The notes under the pieces are model-generated. The model saw only the letters and a list, made by a program, of their open reading frames with translations. It was not told the DNA's origin and searched no databases. From NCBI GenBank assembly GCA_025928435.1, contig JAICJM010000008.1, forward strand, positions 1-44,606: a stretch of DNA of 44,606 nt, in the 5' to 3' direction. Below, piece after piece: positions 33,976 to 41,057 of this stretch. This stretch comes from Thermoleophilia bacterium (GTDB lineage: Bacteria; Actinomycetota; Thermoleophilia; Gaiellales; JAICJC01). How positions within the stretch are numbered: position 1 is the stretch's first letter; each line of letters starts with the position of its first letter. The position numbers and the translations under genes are program-made.

Positions 33976-34008
33976 GGGGACTGTCCCCGCGCCGCGGGGA
34001 CAGTCCCC
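33976..34008. repeat. Paired GGGGACTGTCCCC / GGGGACAGTCCCC hairpin
   Basis: Motifs at 33976-33988 and 33996-34008 with a 7-nt GC loop, 5 nt after the fusion-gene stop and 9 nt before the convergent rfbH stop. It has the same layout as 20860-20893. Confidence 0.8.
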
Positions 34009-34017
34009 GCTTTCCCG

Positions 34018-35343
34018 TCAGGCGGCGCGGGAGAGCGAGCCGGCCCGGAAGGCGGCGAACGTCTCGGCGACGTACTCGAGCGCGGCCCGGTCGACGCCCG
34101 GGTAGCAGCCGATCCAGAACGACCCCTCGGCGACCAGGTCGGTCGTCTCGAGGCCGCCGGCGACGCGGTGGGGCACCCCGGCGTACGCCGGCTGGCGCAG
34201 CAGGTTGCCGCCGAAGAGCTGGCGCGAGTCGATCCCGCGCGCGTGCAGGTACGTCACCACGTCCCGGCGGGTGAAGCCGGCGTCCGGGCGGACGGTGAGC
34301 GCGAACCCGAACCAGCACGGCTCGGCGCCCGGCGTCGCCTCGGGCAGGATGAAGACGTCGGAGTGCGCGGCCAGCGCATCGCGCAGGAAGGCGTGGTTCT
34401 CGCGCCGGGCGGCGACGAAGTCCGGCAGCCGGTCGAGCTGGGCGAGGCCGATCGCGGCCTGCATGTCGGTCGCCTTCAGGTTGTAGCCGATGTGCGAGTA
34501 GACGTACTTGTGGTCGGAGCCGTACGGGAGCGTCCCGTGCTGGCACGAGAACCGCAGGCCGCAGGTGTTCTCGGCGCCGGGGCCGCACCAGCAGTCGCGG
34601 CCCCAGTCACGGAACGACTCGACGAGCTTCTTCAGCATCGGCCGCTGCGTGAGCACGGCGCCGCCCTCGCCCAGCGTGATCTGGTGGGCGGGGTAGAAGG
34701 AGAGCGTCGCCAGGTCGCCGAACGTGCCGACGTGGCGGCCGTTCCAGGTCGAGCCGAGGGCGTCGCAGCAGTCCTCGATCAGCCACAGGCCGTGGCGCTC
34801 GCAGAAGGTTGTCACCGCGTCGAGGTCGAACGGGTTTCCGAGCGTGTGGGCGACCATGACGGCCCGGGTGCGGTCGCTGCGGGCCGCCTCGAGCCGGGCG
34901 ACGTCGATGTTGTACCCGGGCAGCGTCACGTCGACGAAGACGGGGACGAGGCCGTTCTGGATGACAGGGTTCACGGTCGTGGGGAAGCCGGCCGCGACGG
35001 TGATCACCTCGTCGCCGGGGAGCAGGCGGCGATCGCGCAGGCGGGGCGACGTGAGCGCGGTCAGCGCGAGCAGGTTGGCCGAGGAGCCGGAGTTCACGAG
35101 CAGGGCGTGGCGGTGGCCGGTCGTGTCGCGCAGCCTGCGCTCGAACGCCTCGGTCTCGGGGCCGGCGGTGAGCCAGAAGTCGAGGCTGGTGCGGACGAGC
35201 TCGACGACCTCCTCCTCGCCGAACACGCGGCCCGCGCAGGAGACGCGCGGTGCGGCCAGGTCGAAGGGCACCGGGCGGTGGCGGTCGCGGGTGTACTCGG
35301 CCACCAGGTCGAGGATGCGGGTCACGCGGGGGTCGTGGGACAT
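34018..35343 (-). CDS. rfbH: CDP-4-keto-6-deoxy-D-glucose-3-dehydrase (E1)
   Basis: PMP-dependent, iron-sulfur C-3 deoxygenating enzyme of CDP-3,6-dideoxyhexose synthesis, 441 aa from ATG 35343. The usual aminotransferase PLP Lys is His 220 ([14 protein letters not shown]), the hallmark of E1. Cys 193, 251, 253 and 261 match the C-x57-C-x-C-x7-C [2Fe-2S] pattern described for E1. It converges on the rfbF operon rather than joining it. The E3 reductase that normally delivers electrons (ascD/rfbI) is not in the window. Confidence 0.93.
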   Translation of the reverse strand: MSHDPRVTRILDLVAEYTRDRHRPVPFDLAAPRVSCAGRVFGEEEVVELVRTSLDFWLTAGPETEAFERRLRDTTGHRHALLVNSGSSANLLALTALTSPRLRDRRLLPGDEVITVAAGFPTTVNPVIQNGLVPVFVDVTLPGYNIDVARLEAARSDRTRAVMVAHTLGNPFDLDAVTTFCERHGLWLIEDCCDALGSTWNGRHVGTFGDLATLSFYPAHQITLGEGGAVLTQRPMLKKLVESFRDWGRDCWCGPGAENTCGLRFSCQHGTLPYGSDHKYVYSHIGYNLKATDMQAAIGLAQLDRLPDFVAARRENHAFLRDALAAHSDVFILPEATPGAEPCWFGFALTVRPDAGFTRRDVVTYLHARGIDSRQLFGGNLLRQPAYAGVPHRVAGGLETTDLVAEGSFWIGCYPGVDRAALEYVAETFAAFRAGSLSRAA

Positions 35344-35476
35344 CTCGTGCGCGTATCGGCACCCGGACCGGCCGCCTTGAGCCGCAGACACACCCTCCCG
35401 GGTGATAGGGGAGGTCGGCTCGGGCTCCGATACATGGGGAGCGCCCGTGTCCATCGAACGTGAAGGGGTCTTCATC

Positions 35477-35641
35477 ATGATCGAGCGCTTCCTGGGTCTC
35501 ACCCTTGCCGACGAGGCGGGGCAGACGATGGCCGAGTACGCCGTCGTCCTCGGCGTGATCACGATCGCCGTGGTCGTCACGCTGGGCCTGCTCTCCACCG
35601 CCATCCAGAACCTGCTGAACAACGTCATCTCGGTCATCTGA
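35477..35641 (+). CDS. Flp/Fap-type pilin (54 aa)
   Basis: Short pilin: [15 protein letters not shown], prepilin-peptidase site G15|Q16, Glu at +5 (QTMAEY), then one hydrophobic helix ([19 protein letters not shown]). I chose ATG 35477, with AAGGGG about 9 nt upstream, over a longer frame from 35402. No tad assembly genes lie beside it; a damaged Tad-like gene lies 9 kb away at 44253. It may be exported by a Tad system elsewhere in the genome. Confidence 0.85.
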   Translation: MIERFLGLTLADEAGQTMAEYAVVLGVITIAVVVTLGLLSTAIQNLLNNVISVI

Positions 35642-35648
35642 CCGTCGC

Positions 35649-35677
35649 TTGACGGACACCCCGCCGGGCCGTATCGT
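35649..35677 (+). promoter_or_regulatory. Promoter TTGACG-17-TATCGT
   Basis: -35 at 35649-35654 and -10 at 35672-35677, 11 nt before ATG 35689. One of the best consensus promoters in the window. Confidence 0.6.
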
Positions 35678-35688
35678 CGCGGCCCGGC

Positions 35689-36117
35689 ATGGGGGTGACG
35701 ATGGTGGACGGCGATGGGACGGTGACGGGCGGTGATGACCCGGGAGAAGCCGGGCCGGTGATCCGCGCGTTCGTCGAGGGCGATCGCGGCCGGCTCGAGT
35801 CGACCCTGCACCCGGAGGTCGAGGTGCACCTGTCCGCGTTCGTCGAGCCGCCCTCGAGGCTGCGCGGGCGCGAGGCCGTGCTGCGCTGGTACGGCGCCTC
35901 GGCCGGGTCGCATCGCTCCTACCTGCATCGCCTCGCGGAGGCGGCTCCGGCCGTGTGGCTCGCATACGGGCGCATGCAGCTGTCCGAGCCCGACCGCGGC
36001 ATGCGCGACTACCAGGTGGTGTGGATGATCGCGCTGCGCGACGGCGTCGTCTGGCGGGCGAGCTCGCACGAGACGGAGGCCCAGGCCCGCGCCGCCGCCG
36101 GCTCGCCGCGGCCCTGA
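35689..36117 (+). CDS. SnoaL/NTF2-like protein (142 aa)
   Basis: NTF2-like fold: [65 protein letters not shown]. Members include small polyketide cyclases, isomerases and binding proteins; no catalytic set can be assigned. ATG 35689 fits the promoter; GTG 35695 and ATG 35701 are alternatives. It converges with the YihY gene, with no spacer between the two stops. Confidence 0.75.
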   Translation: MGVTMVDGDGTVTGGDDPGEAGPVIRAFVEGDRGRLESTLHPEVEVHLSAFVEPPSRLRGREAVLRWYGASAGSHRSYLHRLAEAAPAVWLAYGRMQLSEPDRGMRDYQVVWMIALRDGVVWRASSHETEAQARAAAGSPRP

Positions 36118-37044
36118 TCAGCCGCGGCGGCGACGGGTGCGGGCGACTTCCGCGTCGATCGCGGCGCCGACGAGGAGCGCCAGGCTCGAGATCCAGAGCC
36201 ACGTCAGCATGACGATCACGGCCGCGAACGAGCCCCAGCTCTTGTTGTAGGAGCCGAAGTTCGCGACGTACCAGGCGAACCCGCCCGACGCGGCCAGCCA
36301 CATCGCGACCGCAGTGACGGAGCCGGGGGACAGGACCCGCCAGCGGCAGCCGCGCATGTCCGGGCCGAAGCGGTAGATCCCGCCGAACGCGAGCAGCAGC
36401 ACCACGATCAGCACTGGCCACTCGGCCGTCCACCAGATCCAGGAGACGAGCGTGGGCTGCCTGGTCGCGTCCCCGATCCAGTGGCTCGCCTGGGGGCCGA
36501 GCACGAGCAGGCCGAACGCCAGCACGAACGCGACGGCGAAGCAGGCCAGCATGGCGACCGCCGACAGGCGCCCGCGGACGAGCCCGCGCGTCTCCTCGAG
36601 GTCGTGGGCGACGTTGAGCGCCCACTGCAGCGTCTGCATCGCCCCGATGAGCGACCACACGGCGAGGACGAGCCCGACGAGGATGATGGTCGTCCCGCCG
36701 CCGTCGCGGTTCGCCACCTGGGTCAGGCTGTGGTCGACGAGCCGGATGACGCTCTGCGGGACGATGCCGTTCAGATGCGTCAGCAGGCGGCCGGCGGTGC
36801 CCGGCCCGGCCACGTTCGCGAACACGCCGACGATCACGAGGGCGGCGGAGGGCAGCGCCAGGAAGAGGTTGAACGCCACCGCCTGGGCCAGGTTGAGCGC
36901 GTGATCGCTGTGCGCCCGCCGCAGCGCGCGAAAGCCGATGCCGGCGGCATCGCGGACGCGCAGACGCGCCTGCGAGCCGGCCGGTGAGCCGGACGGCGCG
37001 GGCGCGTACTCCTGGGTGGGCGCCGGCTCCTCCAAGGGGCTCAA
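36118..37044 (-). CDS. YihY/BrkB family inner-membrane protein
   Basis: 308 aa from TTG 37044; internal starts are possible. Six helices with family landmarks: HALNLAQAVAFNLFLALPSAALV (helix 1), WSLIGAMQTLQWALNVAHDLEETRG, LVLLLAFGGIYRFGPD-like (here VVLLLAFGGIYRFGPD), and the C-terminal GSYNKSWGSFAAVIVMLTWLWISSLALLVGAAIDAE. YihY proteins were once called RNase BN in error; their function is not settled. Confidence 0.9.
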   Translation of the reverse strand: MSPLEEPAPTQEYAPAPSGSPAGSQARLRVRDAAGIGFRALRRAHSDHALNLAQAVAFNLFLALPSAALVIVGVFANVAGPGTAGRLLTHLNGIVPQSVIRLVDHSLTQVANRDGGGTTIILVGLVLAVWSLIGAMQTLQWALNVAHDLEETRGLVRGRLSAVAMLACFAVAFVLAFGLLVLGPQASHWIGDATRQPTLVSWIWWTAEWPVLIVVLLLAFGGIYRFGPDMRGCRWRVLSPGSVTAVAMWLAASGGFAWYVANFGSYNKSWGSFAAVIVMLTWLWISSLALLVGAAIDAEVARTRRRRG

Positions 37045-37062
37045 CCGCGCCTACCGCGAAGT

Positions 37063-37079
37063 GGGGACTGCGGGTCCCC
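37063..37079. repeat. Degenerate GGGGACTG..GGTCCCC palindrome
   Basis: GGGGACTGCGGGTCCCC resembles the GGGGACTGTCCCC family with an altered, longer centre. It lies between divergent genes, unlike the intact copies, and may be a decayed element or chance. Confidence 0.35.
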
Positions 37080-37107
37080 CAAGGAGTAAGGGTTCTGTTG
37101 TGGGTGG

Positions 37108-37136
37108 TTGCTCATGCAGGTCGGCCCCGCTAGGTT
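37108..37136 (+). promoter_or_regulatory. Promoter TTGCTC-17-TAGGTT
   Basis: -35 37108-37113, -10 37131-37136, 8 nt before ATG 37145. Confidence 0.5.
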
Positions 37137-37144
37137 GGCCCCCA

Positions 37145-37747
37145 ATGAGACGAACACTTGCCATTGCCACCATCATGATCCTGTCACTTCCGGCGACCGC
37201 ACGGGCGAACGTGGCCGACGTCACACCGCACGTCGGCCATACCCCGGCCGCCCCGGCCACAATCGCTACCAGGGCCGTCCGGGATGCGCTCGCGCTGCGC
37301 GGCGCGCCCTACGTCTACGGGGGAAGCACGCCGGCCGGTTTCGACTGCTCCGGCTTCACGAGCTACGTCTACGGGAAGCTCGGCATCACGCTCGCCCACT
37401 CGAGCTACGACCAGTGGACGTCCGGGCACCGCGTGCCGCGGGGCGATCTGCGGCCGGGCGACCTCGTGTTCTTCGACGGGCTCGGCCACGTCGGGATCTA
37501 CATCGGCGACGGCATGTTCGTGCATGCACCGCACACCGGCACGGTCGTTTCGGTCGACCGCCTGTCCGGCTCCTGGTACGGCGCCGAGTACGACGGCGCG
37601 GTGCGCCCGCACGGCTCCCAGACCCTGCTGAGCCAGGTTCGGCGCGCGGCTACGATGACCAAATGGCGTTCGCGCTCGACCCATCGACCGAATTTGGTGC
37701 GCGTGTCGCACGCCGTCTCGCAGATGAGCTCATCGGCTGGCTGGTGA
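37145..37747 (+). CDS. Secreted NlpC/P60 peptidoglycan endopeptidase
   Basis: 200 aa with signal peptide (MRRTLAIATIMILSLPATARA). NlpC/P60 domain at about residues 42-160: GAPYVYGGSTPAGFDCSGF with catalytic Cys 68, LRPGDLVFFDGLGHVGIYIG with His 115, and FVHAP with His 127. It would cut D-Glu-diaminopimelate bonds in cell wall peptides. The last 28 codons or so overlap the next gene (85 nt) and encode a basic, Ser-rich tail unlike the domain; the tail may be a by-product of the overlap. Confidence 0.92.
   Translation: MRRTLAIATIMILSLPATARANVADVTPHVGHTPAAPATIATRAVRDALALRGAPYVYGGSTPAGFDCSGFTSYVYGKLGITLAHSSYDQWTSGHRVPRGDLRPGDLVFFDGLGHVGIYIGDGMFVHAPHTGTVVSVDRLSGSWYGAEYDGAVRPHGSQTLLSQVRRAATMTKWRSRSTHRPNLVRVSHAVSQMSSSAGW
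37651..37656 (+). promoter_or_regulatory. -10 box TACGAT inside the NlpC gene
   Basis: TACGAT ends 6 nt before ATG 37663 and lies within the NlpC/P60 coding region. Confidence 0.4.
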
Positions 37748-38085
37748 CGGTGAACGGCCGCGGCGCGCCGCAGCCGAGCCCGGTGTGGTTCCTGTGGGAC
37801 GACGGGTCGATCCTGCTCTACAGCCAGCCCGAGACGGCCAAGCTCCGCAACATCGAGGGCAATCCGCGGGTCGCGCTGCACCTGAACGACGAGGGCCGCG
37901 GCGACGACGTCGTGATCCTCTCCGGCCGCGCGGCGGTCAGCGATGACCGGCCCGCCCACGAGCTGCCGGCATACGTGGACAAGTACGGCGACCTGATCGA
38001 GCGGAACGGCTGGACGCCCGAGTCGTTCGCGGCGGACTACGCGGTTCCGGTGCGCATCAGGCCGACGGGGCTGCGCGGCTTCTAG
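37663..38085 (+). CDS. PPOX-class F420-dependent enzyme (Rv3369-like)
   Basis: 140 aa split-barrel flavin/deazaflavin protein: GWLVTVNGRGAPQPSPVWFLWDDGSILLYSQP, AKLRNIEGNPRVALHLN, VILSGRAAVSDD and VPVRIRPTGLRGF. This matches the probable F420-dependent group around Rv3369. Substrate unknown. It starts inside the NlpC/P60 gene. Confidence 0.88.
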   Translation: MAFALDPSTEFGARVARRLADELIGWLVTVNGRGAPQPSPVWFLWDDGSILLYSQPETAKLRNIEGNPRVALHLNDEGRGDDVVILSGRAAVSDDRPAHELPAYVDKYGDLIERNGWTPESFAADYAVPVRIRPTGLRGF

Positions 38086-38100
38086 GGCGCGCGGCAGCGC

Positions 38101-38128
38101 TTGACGGGACGAGGGCCGAGCGTATGAT
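38101..38128 (+). promoter_or_regulatory. Promoter TTGACG-16-TATGAT
   Basis: -35 38101-38106 and -10 38123-38128. The -10 contains the ATG triplets at 38124 and 38127, so the real start is more likely GTG 38136, 7 nt downstream. Confidence 0.6.
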
Positions 38129-38135
38129 GCGCGCC

Positions 38136-38426
38136 GTGGGGGAGGGGCGGAAAGAGGATGCCGACCGCCGCGACGAGGACGCGGCGGCTCGGGACCGCGC
38201 GGCGGCCGAGCGTGATATGCGGGCGGCGACGCGCGATCTCGGTGCGGGCGGCCGTGAGGCGGCCGGGTCAGAGGGCGATGAACGCCGGGAAGCGGCGCGT
38301 GACCGCATGGACAGCCTGAACGACCGCCTGGCGGCCGCGAAGGACCGGCGCTCGGCGGCGCGCGAGCGGAGGCGTGCCGCGGACGATCCGGAGCCCGGGT
38401 CGGGCTCGGAGGACGAGCACGCCTGA
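38136..38426 (+). CDS. Highly charged helical protein with AARDRAAAERD-type repeats
   Basis: 96 aa from GTG 38136. Almost only Ala, Arg, Asp and Glu; segments such as AARDRAAAERD, MRAATRD and REAARDRMD repeat with a period near seven, giving one long helix or coiled coil. Similar runs precede GGDEF or other domains in some actinobacteria, but here the protein ends with an acidic tail (EPGSGSEDEHA). Function unknown. Confidence 0.65.
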   Translation: MGEGRKEDADRRDEDAAARDRAAAERDMRAATRDLGAGGREAAGSEGDERREAARDRMDSLNDRLAAAKDRRSAARERRRAADDPEPGSGSEDEHA

Positions 38427-38513
38427 CGCATCAGCCGCCGGCCGGCTCGAGGCGCTCGGCGTGCGCGGGATCCTCCGCAAGCTCGCCGAGAACGGCGCAC
38501 GAGGATCAACGCG

Positions 38514-38636
38514 ATGCTCGGCAAGCGAATGTCGCTGGAGGAGATCGCCGCGGATCTGAATGCGCGCGACGTTCCTGCGATCCACGGCACAAACGAGTGG
38601 ACCGCCGCCTCCGTGCCGAAGGCGTTCGTCTCCTAG
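38514..38636 (+). pseudogene. Remnant of a serine recombinase C-terminal region
   Basis: A 40-codon frame reads MSLEEIAADLNARDVPAIHG then NEWTAASVPKAFVS. This matches the end of the large-serine-recombinase DNA-binding part (IAxxLNxxGVPTxxG...WxxSTVxxVL). No recombinase domain precedes it in frame; upstream, another frame shows RLEALGVRGILRKLAENGAR, perhaps further remains. It lies only 5 nt from tRNA-Glu, a common integration site. Confidence 0.6.
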
Positions 38637-38641
38637 AGAAG

Positions 38642-38714
38642 TACCGCATACCGGATTCGAACCGGTGTTACCGCCGTGAGAGGGCGGCGTCCTAGGCCCC
38701 TAGACGAATGCGGC
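38642..38714 (-). tRNA. tRNA-Glu (anticodon CTC)
   Basis: 73 nt without encoded CCA. Acceptor stem GCCGCAT pairs with ATGCGGT (first pair G-U), discriminator A. D-arm TTCGTCTAGGGGCCTAGGAC. Anticodon stem CCGCC/GGCGG with loop CTCTCAC, so the anticodon is CTC. T-arm ACCGG-TTCGAAT-CCGGT. The sequence matches the bacterial tRNA-Glu pattern throughout. Confidence 0.96.
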
Positions 38715-38728
38715 ACGGACCGGCGGCC

Positions 38729-38734
38729 AGTCTA
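38729..38734 (-). promoter_or_regulatory. -10 box TAGACT of tRNA-Glu
   Basis: TAGACT on the minus strand lies 14 nt upstream of the mature tRNA 5' end, suggesting a short leader. No good -35 at 16-18 nt. Confidence 0.45.
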
Positions 38735-38746
38735 GCAAGCAGCCGC

Positions 38747-39145
38747 CTAGGCAACGTCCGGCGCGACGATCGCCTCGACCTCGATTTCGACGAGGAACTC
38801 GGGCCCGACGAGCCCGGCGATCCCGATCATCGTCGCGGCCGGCCGCACGCTGGAGAAGTACTCGCCGTGCGCGCGGCCGACGTCGAGCTGGTTGCGCTCG
38901 ACGTCGACGACGTACATCCGCGTCCGCACGACGTCAGCGAGTGATGCGCCGACGGCCTCCAGCGCCCCCTTGATGCGCTCGAGCGAGGCGACCGACTGGG
39001 CGTACGCGCCCTCCGGCGGGTATCCGTCCGGCCCGATCCCGAGCGTGCCGGAGACGTGCACGACGTCCCCGACGCGCACGGCGCGGTCGTACCCGATCCG
39101 GGCCTCGAACTCCGTGTTGGTCGAGTGGTGCGTGCGCTCGCTCAT
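38747..39145 (-). CDS. RidA/YjgF/YER057c family protein
   Basis: 132 aa. Motifs FEARIGYDRAVRVGDVVHVSGT, GPDGYPPEGAYAQSVASLERIKGALEAVGASLADVVRTRMYVVDV and PAATMIGIAGLVGPEFLVEIEVEAIV. The usual Arg of the Rid pocket is present (RTRMYV). RidA hydrolyses reactive enamine/imine intermediates; other subgroups have unclear roles. It overlaps the upstream GNAT gene by 4 nt. Confidence 0.9.
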   Translation of the reverse strand: MSERTHHSTNTEFEARIGYDRAVRVGDVVHVSGTLGIGPDGYPPEGAYAQSVASLERIKGALEAVGASLADVVRTRMYVVDVERNQLDVGRAHGEYFSSVRPAATMIGIAGLVGPEFLVEIEVEAIVAPDVA

Positions 39146-39741
39146 GCCTTCGCCGCCACCCGGGCCTCGAGCGAGGCCTTCACCGCCGGCCAGTCCTCAT
39201 CGATCACGCTGTACCAGGCGGAATCGCGCCGCTGGCCGCCGCGGACGAGCATGTGCTTGCGGAACACGCCCTCGAACTGGGCGGGGAGGGCCGCCAGCGC
39301 GGCCCGCGAGCGCTCGTTGCCCGCATCCGTCTTGAACTCGACCCGCAGGCACCCCAGCCGCTCGAAGGGGTGGCCGAGCAGGAGCAGCTTCGCTTCGGTG
39401 TTCGCGCCGCTGCCCCAGGCGTCCGGGGCGATCCAGCTCCAGCCGATCTCGAGCACCCGGTCCTCGGGCCGCAGCGACAGGTAGCGGCTGCTTCCGACGA
39501 CCGACCCATCCGCGCGCCGGACGATGCAGAACGGCGCCTCGGTACCGGCCTGGGCAGCGCTCATCGCCTCCCCGAACCAGCGGTGGAACACCTCTTCGCC
39601 GGTGCCGTCGAACCGCATGTAGCGCCACACGCGTTCGTCGGCGGCCGCCTGGCGGAGCGGCTCCTCGTGCTCGGGCCGCAGCGGCTCCAGTACGACCAGG
39701 CGGCCCTGCAGGACGGGGGAGAGGTCGGTGAACGCGTCCAC
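39142..39741 (-). CDS. GNAT N-acetyltransferase (RimJ/RimL-like)
   Basis: 199 aa from GTG 39741. LVVLEPLRPEHEEPLRQAAADERVWRYM, PFCIVRRADGSVVGSSRYLSL, VLEIGWSWIAPDAWGSGANTEAK, LGCLRVEFKTDAGNERSRAALAALPA. This pattern is typical of RimJ/RimL-type acetyltransferases of small molecules or proteins. Coupled to RidA (ATGA). Confidence 0.88.
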   Translation of the reverse strand: MDAFTDLSPVLQGRLVVLEPLRPEHEEPLRQAAADERVWRYMRFDGTGEEVFHRWFGEAMSAAQAGTEAPFCIVRRADGSVVGSSRYLSLRPEDRVLEIGWSWIAPDAWGSGANTEAKLLLLGHPFERLGCLRVEFKTDAGNERSRAALAALPAQFEGVFRKHMLVRGGQRRDSAWYSVIDEDWPAVKASLEARVAAKA

Positions 39742-39750
39742 GGGCCGATG

Positions 39751-39756
39751 ATCGTA
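39751..39756 (-). promoter_or_regulatory. -10 box TACGAT before GNAT gene
   Basis: TACGAT on the minus strand ends 9 nt before GTG 39741. Confidence 0.4.
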
Positions 39757-39808
39757 GCGGGGGTTGGCGGCGTATGAGCATGGGGTTCCGCTCGCTCAGG
39801 TATCGCGG

Positions 39809-39856
39809 TAGGATTCGCCCGGGGCAGGACAAGGGCACGGGTACGCCTGCCCCGGG
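39809..39856 (+). promoter_or_regulatory. -10 box and 11-bp leader hairpin
   Basis: TAGGAT (39809-39814) is a possible -10. Four bases later CCCGGGGCAGG (39818-39828) pairs perfectly with CCTGCCCCGGG (39846-39856) across a 17-nt loop. The hairpin would sit at the very 5' end of the transcript for the gene at 39877. It could be a stability element, an attenuator or part of an unrecognised regulatory RNA. Confidence 0.45.
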
Positions 39857-39876
39857 TCGCGTCGCCACCCGGGGAG

Positions 39877-40476
39877 ATGTCACTTGAGCAACCGCGGACG
39901 CCGCACATGAGCTATGGGAATCCAAAGGGCCCGTCGTGGCTCGACCGGATGCGCGACAGCCTCGCCGACCGCCAGTGGCGGCCGCGCTGGCTGCACGTGC
40001 CGAACTTCCGCAGGCGCTGGGACCGCATGCTCGACCATCAGTGGATCAAGCCCCGGTGGATGGTCATACCGTCGTTCCGGGGCGCCGGCATGGCGGACCG
40101 CCGGCGGGTTCCGTCGCACATGCTCGTCCCGGGCATCGCCGCCATCGCGCTCCTCTTCGGCGGCGGGCTCTACTTCGGCAACATGCTCGGCTCCGACCCG
40201 AGCGCTGCCGGGACCGGGTTCATCACGACCGTGACCCGGAAGGGCACGGTCATCACGGTCAAGGGCAAGCCCGTGCGCGTCGTCGTGCCGGCGAAAACGG
40301 TCACGCGCCACGGCAAGACCGTCCATGTGCCGCGCAAGACGGTCGATCTGACCCACACGCAGACACAGACCCGCACGCAGCAGGTGCCGGTGCCGACGAC
40401 CATCACCCAGATCCACACCGTCACGAGCACCCGCACCGTCACCGCCACCGTGACGGTCTCCGTCCCGAGCAGCTAG
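39877..40476 (+). CDS. Single-pass membrane protein with Thr/Val-rich external tail
   Basis: Up to 199 aa; ATG 39877 or ATG 39907 may be the start. The cytoplasmic part is rich in Arg and Trp with three similar segments (DRQWRPRWLHVPNFRRRWDR, DHQWIKPRWMVIPSFR). One helix at about residues 82-102 (MLVPGIAAIALLFGGGLYFG). The outside tail is strongly biased to Thr and Val (VTRKGTVITVKGKPVRVVVP, TVTSTRTVTATVTVSV), like cell-wall-spanning stalks. No family recognised. Confidence 0.7.
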   Translation: MSLEQPRTPHMSYGNPKGPSWLDRMRDSLADRQWRPRWLHVPNFRRRWDRMLDHQWIKPRWMVIPSFRGAGMADRRRVPSHMLVPGIAAIALLFGGGLYFGNMLGSDPSAAGTGFITTVTRKGTVITVKGKPVRVVVPAKTVTRHGKTVHVPRKTVDLTHTQTQTRTQQVPVPTTITQIHTVTSTRTVTATVTVSVPSS

Positions 40477-40484
40477 AGGGCGCC

Positions 40485-41055
40485 ATGGCCGAGGTGCTGC
40501 TGTTCCACGCTGCCCAGGGGCAGACGCCCGGCTTCCGCGCGTTCGCGCAGGAGCTGCGCGCGGCCGGCCACACCGTGCACGCGCCGGACATCTTCGACGG
40601 CCGCACCTTCGCGACCATCGAGGAGGGGATGGCCTACGCAGGGGAGCTGGGCTTCCCCGATGAGATCCTGGCCCGCGGCGAGCGGGCGGCCGAGGCGCTT
40701 CCGGCCGAGCTCGTCTACGCCGGGTTCTCGCTCGGCGTCCTCCCGGCCCAGAGGCTCGCACAGACCCGTCCCGGCGCTCGCGGCGCGCTCCTCTTCTACG
40801 CTTGCGTGCCGGCCGAGTTCTTCGGCCCTTGGCCGGCGGGCCTCCCGGCCCAGATCCACGGTATGGAGGACGACCCGGTCTTCGCGGGCGAGGGCGACAT
40901 CGAGGCGGCCCGCGAGATCGTCGTCTCGGCGGACGCCGCCGAGCTCTTCCTCTATCCGGGCGACCCAGCACTACTTCGCCGACTCGAGCCTGCCCTCGTA
41001 CGATCCTGACGCCACCCGGCTGCTGACCGAGCGCGTGCTCGAGTTCCTGGGCTAG
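40485..41055 (+). pseudogene. Dienelactone hydrolase family, one-base frameshift
   Basis: Alpha/beta hydrolase of the dienelactone-hydrolase type. VLLFHAAQGQTPGFRAFAQE, APDIFDGRTFATIEEGMAYA, nucleophile Ser 82 in YAGFSLGV (Cys in classical DLH), HGMEDDPVF. At 40964-40966 an extra C in a CCC run shifts the frame, and the open frame stops at 41009. The expected ending (QHYFADSSLPSYDPDATRLL, with the catalytic His) continues in the next frame to TAG 41053-41055. Either a recent mutation or a sequence error. Confidence 0.8.
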
Positions 41056-41057
41056 CA

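Noticed and set aside
34018..35343. RfbH called as an ordinary DegT/DnrJ sugar aminotransferase
   Set aside because: The PLP Lys is replaced by His 220 and the four iron-sulfur Cys are present, which fits the E1 dehydrase, not an aminotransferase.
37081..37144. Cyclic-di-AMP (ydaO-type) riboswitch before the NlpC/P60 gene
   Set aside because: Such riboswitches do control NlpC/P60 genes in actinobacteria, but here the promoter -10 lies 8 nt before the ATG and no aptamer motif is seen.
38642..38714. Open reading frames crossing the tRNA-Glu region
   Set aside because: The tRNA cloverleaf is complete and explains this sequence; frames through it show no protein motifs.
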